Program-made: the position numbers and the translations under genes | Shown here: positions 4,946 to 7,769 of the stretch, piece by piece | Numbering within the stretch: position 1 is the first letter of the stretch | How the letters are laid out: each line of letters opens with the position of its first letter | DNA from: JBBTWO01 sp038062745 | GTDB taxonomy: Bacteria; Patescibacteriota; Microgenomatia; UBA8517 | Assembly: GCA_038062745.1 (NCBI GenBank) | Contig: JBBTWO010000009.1 | Span: 1-7,769, forward strand | Reading direction: 5' to 3' | Length of the DNA: 7,769 nucleotides | The notes under the pieces: generated by a model | What the model saw: the letters and a program-made list of their open reading frames with translations, nothing else | What the model was told of the DNA's origin: nothing | Databases searched by the model: none

Positions 4946-6144
4946 TGAAAAAATGGTTGTTGTTAAAACTTTTTAATCTCCCCAAAGCAGCATTAATGGT
5001 AGTACTACTCCTGACTACTTATTTGCTTATTTCTATTCCTCCTTTTGCTGGTGCTCAAAGTTGTGGAAACTTGGAAGACTGTAATAAATTGATTGAAGAA
5101 CTAACTGGCAAATTGACTACTATTCAAGGCCAAGCCAATACACTGTCAAATCAAATAAAACAGTTTGACACTCAAATTAAACTTACCGAAGCCAAGATTA
5201 TTCAAACTGAAGAAACTATTAATATGCTTGGTGGAAGAATTGACCAGTTGGAAGTCTCCTTGGGTAGTTTAACCAAAGCTTTTAGTTCCAGAGCGGTTGA
5301 AACATATAAAATGGCCAGGTTTGGAGACAACTTTGCTTTTGTTGCCCAAGCTGATGATTTGTCAGGTGCAGTTTCCAGACAATACTATCTTAAAAAAATC
5401 CAGGAATCAGACCGAGATTTGATGGATAGACTACAAAAAGCACAGAATTCCTACAAAATCCAAAAAACAGAATCAGAGCAGTTACAGGAAAAATTAGAAG
5501 ATCAGAAAAAAGCTTTGGCGGCTCAAAAAGCAGCCAAGAATAGTTTACTAGTAGCTACCAAAAACGATGAAAAAAAATATCAGCAATTATTGTCTGAAGC
5601 CAAGGCTCAGCTTTCTGCTTTCAAGCGTTTCACCACAGGACAGGGTGGAGCCTCTATTCTTACCAACCAAACCAAATGTGATTCCTGGGGATGTTACTAT
5701 AATCAGCGAGATGCTCAATGGGGAAACATTGGCATGGGTGGATCACAGTATACGGTTGCTGAGTATGGATGTTTGATTACTTCTATCTCAATGGTTGCTT
5801 CTCATATTGGGAAAAATATAAAACCGGGAGATATTGCAGTTCAGGCAAATACTTTTGTTCCTGGAACTGGATATTTGTATCATTCATTTTCAGTGAATGG
5901 AGTAAATGTAACTATTAATACTGCCTCAAAAAGCCAGCTGGATTCTGAATTGGCAGCAGGGAGGCCAGCGATTGTTGGTTTATATACTGGCCCTGACCAC
6001 TTTATAGTAATACTTCGAAAAGAGGGTGATAAATACGTAATGTATGATCCCTTTTTGGAAAATGGTGGAGAGGGAACAAAATACTTAAATGACAAATATA
6101 GCGTTTCCGCCATTAATAGTCTAAGATTAGTGCAATTTAATTGA
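4945..6144 (+). CDS. Secreted coiled-coil protein with C-terminal C39-like cysteine peptidase domain (PcsB-like layout)
   Basis: A 399-residue exported protein. Residues 1-37 form a signal peptide (basic start, hydrophobic core about 15-31, AGA before Gln38 as a likely cleavage site). Residues about 44-226 are a long helical coiled coil rich in Gln, Lys and Glu, broken near 125-145 as in PcsB/CwlO-type regulatory domains. After a Gly-rich linker (232-237), residues about 248-395 resemble peptidase C39-like domains: Gln254 (YYNQRD), Cys276 (YGCLITS), His352 (GPDHFIV) and Asp368 (YDPF) fit a papain-like active site. Cys245 and Cys250 could form a disulphide just before it. PcsB in streptococci, and related coiled-coil hydrolases elsewhere, are activated by FtsEX, and this gene overlaps ftsX by one base. 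A wall hydrolase or peptidase controlled by FtsEX is inferred; the substrate is unknown. No Shine-Dalgarno is seen, so translation probably re-initiates from ftsX. Confidence 0.85.
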   Translation: MKKWLLLKLFNLPKAALMVVLLLTTYLLISIPPFAGAQSCGNLEDCNKLIEELTGKLTTIQGQANTLSNQIKQFDTQIKLTEAKIIQTEETINMLGGRIDQLEVSLGSLTKAFSSRAVETYKMARFGDNFAFVAQADDLSGAVSRQYYLKKIQESDRDLMDRLQKAQNSYKIQKTESEQLQEKLEDQKKALAAQKAAKNSLLVATKNDEKKYQQLLSEAKAQLSAFKRFTTGQGGASILTNQTKCDSWGCYYNQRDAQWGNIGMGGSQYTVAEYGCLITSISMVASHIGKNIKPGDIAVQANTFVPGTGYLYHSFSVNGVNVTINTASKSQLDSELAAGRPAIVGLYTGPDHFIVILRKEGDKYVMYDPFLENGGEGTKYLNDKYSVSAINSLRLVQFN

Positions 6145-6145
6145 T

Positions 6146-6949
6146 GTGAATAAGATACTGATCTCAATTTTATTTTCTTTGCTCTTATTGTTTGTTTCAA
6201 CGTCAATCGTAAAAGCAGAGATAGTGATAAATGAAATTTCTCCTGCCTCTGCTCCAGAATGGGTTGAGTTTTTTAACAAATCTTCAGAATCTATTTCTCT
6301 TGATGGGTGCACTCTCAACATGGGCAGTGATTCACAAAATGTTAATTTTGGTTCATCCGACATCGTCGAAGGTTTGCAGTATAAAGTGGTGAACTGGTCG
6401 TCGTCTTGGTTGAATAATAGTGGAGATACAATAACATTGACGTGCCCTACATTGTCAACATTGTCAGTCACTTACAGTACTACTTTTACTAATGAAGAAG
6501 TATATGCTAGGAGTCCAAATGGTGTCGGAGAGTTTTTTGTTTTAACTTCTATCACTCAGGGGACACAAAACCCTGATCCAACTCCAGCACCAACTCCAAG
6601 TCCAACTGTGGCGCCGACCTCTGCACCAACTTCTGCTCCTACTCCAACTCCCACTGTAAAACCAACAGCAACACCAACTGTTAAACCTGTTGCTACAAAA
6701 ACACCAACTCCCAAGCCGACGGCTACCCCTTTGGAATCTCCTACTTCTAGTCCTGAAGTGTTGGGGGACTCTTCTTTAAATCTTTCAACACCAAGTTCTT
6801 CACCTGAAACTGTTGTTGAGTCAAACAAAGCAATTAATTTTCCTTGGATTGCAGCATTGTTGATTACATTGGGAGTTGTTTGTGTGGCAATTCCGGTGGT
6901 TACATTCTTTAAAAAGAAATCATTGTATAATAATTCTACAAGTGAATAA
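6146..6949 (+). CDS. Lamin-tail-domain surface protein with Pro/Thr stalk and C-terminal membrane anchor
   Basis: A 267-residue protein starting at GTG, one base after the previous stop. It has a signal peptide (about 1-24, ending VKA before EIVINE). Residues about 25-125 are a lamin tail (LTD) domain, recognisable from IVINEISPASAPEWVEFFN and the SISLDGCTL block. A Pro/Thr/Ser/Ala stalk (about 142-204) follows, then a transmembrane helix (about 233-254) and the stop-transfer residues KKK (256-258). The predicted result is an extracellular beta-sandwich held away from the membrane by a stiff, possibly glycosylated stalk. LTD domains occur in bacterial surface proteins and near nucleases, but none has a settled role here. 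No Shine-Dalgarno is visible, and its position behind the C39 gene suggests coupled translation. An adhesion or envelope structural role is inference. Confidence 0.85.
   Translation: MNKILISILFSLLLLFVSTSIVKAEIVINEISPASAPEWVEFFNKSSESISLDGCTLNMGSDSQNVNFGSSDIVEGLQYKVVNWSSSWLNNSGDTITLTCPTLSTLSVTYSTTFTNEEVYARSPNGVGEFFVLTSITQGTQNPDPTPAPTPSPTVAPTSAPTSAPTPTPTVKPTATPTVKPVATKTPTPKPTATPLESPTSSPEVLGDSSLNLSTPSSSPETVVESNKAINFPWIAALLITLGVVCVAIPVVTFFKKKSLYNNSTSE
6569..6757 (+). repeat. Degenerate Pro/Thr codon repeat encoding the stalk
   Basis: This stretch is built from imperfect repeats of CCAACT-like units that translate as PTP, PTA, PTV and APTS. It makes up the extended stalk of the lamin-tail protein. 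Such repeats can change length by slippage, so stalk length may vary between strains. Confidence 0.75.
6926..6931 (+). promoter_or_regulatory. Possible internal -10 before vanZ
   Basis: A perfect TATAAT, preceded by TTG, lies inside the last codons of the lamin-tail gene and ten bases before GTG 6942. No good -35 is seen. The spacing matches the leaderless promoters elsewhere in the window, so a secondary start for vanZ-tsaE is possible. Chance occurrence in AT-rich sequence is also possible. Confidence 0.35.
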
Positions 6950-7364
6950 GTCTGCCAAAATTTTCATCAACTTTTATCTACCTGTAATTGTCTGGGCATT
7001 TGTTATTTTTAATTTTTCTTCCCAAACGACAATCCAAACGTCAGTTGTTTATTGGCAGGATTTTGTTATTAAGAAACTGGCTCACATAACTGAATACGCT
7101 GTTTTTTCTATCCTTTTATATCGAGCATTTACAAACAGTGGGTTGTCAAAGGCCAAAGCTTTTGGCTTGGCAGTTGCTATTTGTTTTTTGTATGCCGTTA
7201 GCGATGAATTACATCAATCATTTACGCCAAAGAGGGAACCGACTCTGCGGGATGTTGGATTTGATACAATAGGAAGCATTATTGGAGGATTCACAGTATG
7301 GATATTATTACCAAAGACGCCGAAAGTACTCAAAGACTTGGGCAAAAAATTGGATCTACTCTAA
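6942..7364 (+). CDS. VanZ-like family membrane protein
   Basis: A 140-residue integral membrane protein with about four helices (near 8-24, 52-64, 72-88 and 106-123). It carries the VanZ signature residues KKLAHITEY (44-52), YAVSDELHQSF (84-94) and RDVGFDTIGSIIGG (103-116). VanZ of enterococci gives low-level teicoplanin resistance; most homologues are uncharacterised envelope proteins, so no resistance phenotype should be assumed. The frame is open from 6876, but GTG 6942 is the likely start: it leaves a normal-length VanZ domain, overlaps the previous gene by only eight bases and follows a TATAAT. The 3' end, coding for a charged tail after the last helix, overlaps tsaE by 67 bases. Confidence 0.85.
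   Translation: MNKSAKIFINFYLPVIVWAFVIFNFSSQTTIQTSVVYWQDFVIKKLAHITEYAVFSILLYRAFTNSGLSKAKAFGLAVAICFLYAVSDELHQSFTPKREPTLRDVGFDTIGSIIGGFTVWILLPKTPKVLKDLGKKLDLL
7284..7288 (+). promoter_or_regulatory. Shine-Dalgarno of tsaE
   Basis: GGAGG lies nine bases before ATG 7298, inside the vanZ coding sequence (an Ile-Ile-Gly-Gly-Phe stretch). It is the best ribosome binding site in the window. It supports ATG 7298 as the true tsaE start despite the long overlap with vanZ. Confidence 0.7.
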
Positions 7365-7723
7365 AGGGTGGAGAAATTATTGCATTAACTGGTAATTTGG
7401 GTGCCGGAAAAACTACCTTTGTTCAAGGGCTTGCCCAAGGACTTGGAATAATGGACAGACTTACTTCCCCAACATTTATTTTAATGCGTGAGTATTATGG
7501 GGAACTCAATTTGTATCACCTGGATATGTACAGATTGGAAAATAATTTTTGGGAAGAGATAAGAAACTTAGGACTAACAGATTTATGGGGCAAGGCAGGA
7601 AATGTAGTGGTAATAGAATGGGCAGAAAAAATTAAAGAGTTCTTGCCAGAGAGTACAATTTGGATTGATTTTATTCAAAAGGAAGATGAAAGAATTATTA
7701 CAACTGATTCCTTTGAATTATAA
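7298..7723 (+). CDS. tsaE: tRNA threonylcarbamoyladenosine biosynthesis ATPase TsaE
   Basis: A 141-residue P-loop ATPase of normal TsaE length. TsaE works with TsaB and TsaD in the cytoplasm to make the t6A modification at position 37 of ANN-decoding tRNAs. Motifs: ESTQRLG near residues 9-15, Walker A GNLGAGKTT (32-40), SPTF (57-60), LYHLDMYRL (72-80) and VVIEWAEK (104-111). The N-terminal ESTQRLG block is a family feature and lies within the vanZ overlap, so the ATG at 7298 with its GGAGG is well supported. The following gene starts eight bases after the stop and could be a tsaB-type partner. Confidence 0.95.
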   Translation: MDIITKDAESTQRLGQKIGSTLKGGEIIALTGNLGAGKTTFVQGLAQGLGIMDRLTSPTFILMREYYGELNLYHLDMYRLENNFWEEIRNLGLTDLWGKAGNVVVIEWAEKIKEFLPESTIWIDFIQKEDERIITTDSFEL

Positions 7724-7731
7724 ATACATAC

Positions 7732-7769
7732 ATGAAACTTTTTATAGACACCACCGATACTGAAAAAAT
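7732..7769 (+). CDS. Start of a further gene (partial; possibly TsaB-like)
   Basis: Only 12 complete codons are visible (MKLFIDTTDTEK) before the window ends. A first beta strand followed by IDTT fits the actin-like ATPase start of TsaB, and tsaB often follows tsaE, so TsaB is the leading guess. Transaldolase-like proteins also begin with a similar FIDT, so the call stays open. No Shine-Dalgarno is seen; an AT-rich TATAAA lies at 7719-7724. Confidence 0.4.
   Translation, partial: MKLFIDTTDTEK

Noticed and set aside
4034..6144. UGA recoding as seen in some CPR lineages
   Set aside because: UGA ends ftsE and the C39 protein at sensible lengths, no in-frame UGA interrupts a gene, and RF2 is present.
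6569..6757. CRISPR-like repeat array
   Set aside because: The repetition is short, irregular and in phase with Pro/Thr codons, without spacers.
6556..6828. Minus-strand frame opposite the Pro/Thr stalk
   Set aside because: Its Gly/Val repeats are the mirror of the stalk codons; there is no start signal or recognisable domain.
6876..6941. Longer VanZ-like protein starting at 6876
   Set aside because: The extra 22 codons overlap the membrane-anchor coding region of the previous gene, and a GTG at 6942 gives the usual VanZ length.

Overview
The window looks like an AT-rich chromosomal segment from a Candidate Phyla Radiation (Patescibacteria) bacterium, most likely of the Microgenomates type. 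The clearest lineage hint is an RGG-rich protein with a CxxC-x17-CxxC zinc-binding motif. The other genes are short, tightly packed housekeeping and envelope genes. The standard code fits: UGA ends ftsE and the C39 protein, and a release factor 2 with an SPF motif is encoded. This argues against the UGA-recoding CPR lineages.

Layout. Bases 1-93 are the tail of an unidentified gene. A zinc-motif protein (103-585, +) converges on a DinD-like gene (616-1473, -). The 158 bases between the dinD and prfB starts (1474-1631) hold divergent promoters, a small hairpin and a relic of a tRNA 3' end. Next come prfB (1632-2711), a single-pass membrane protein of unknown function (2767-3300), and a compact same-strand cluster from 3351 to the window end. 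That cluster is ftsE, ftsX, a secreted coiled-coil plus C39-like peptidase, a lamin-tail-domain surface protein with a Pro/Thr stalk, a VanZ-like membrane protein, tsaE, and the first codons of another gene.

How the genes fit together. FtsE (ATPase) and FtsX (membrane subunit) probably form the usual mechanotransmitter. The gene that follows, joined by an overlapping TAATG, encodes an exported coiled-coil protein ending in a cysteine peptidase-like domain. This has the layout of PcsB, the FtsEX-activated wall hydrolase of streptococci, but with a different catalytic fold. The stalked surface protein and VanZ-like protein extend the envelope theme. TsaE and possibly the last partial gene belong to tRNA t6A modification.

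Expression signals. Six genes have a -10-like hexamer, often with an upstream TG, only 7-14 bases before the start codon. That spacing would give leaderless or nearly leaderless mRNAs. By contrast, tsaE, which starts inside vanZ, has a clear GGAGG Shine-Dalgarno. The main items for follow-up are the FtsEX-C39 module, the leaderless pattern, the tRNA relic and a perfect 28-bp palindrome inside dinD.
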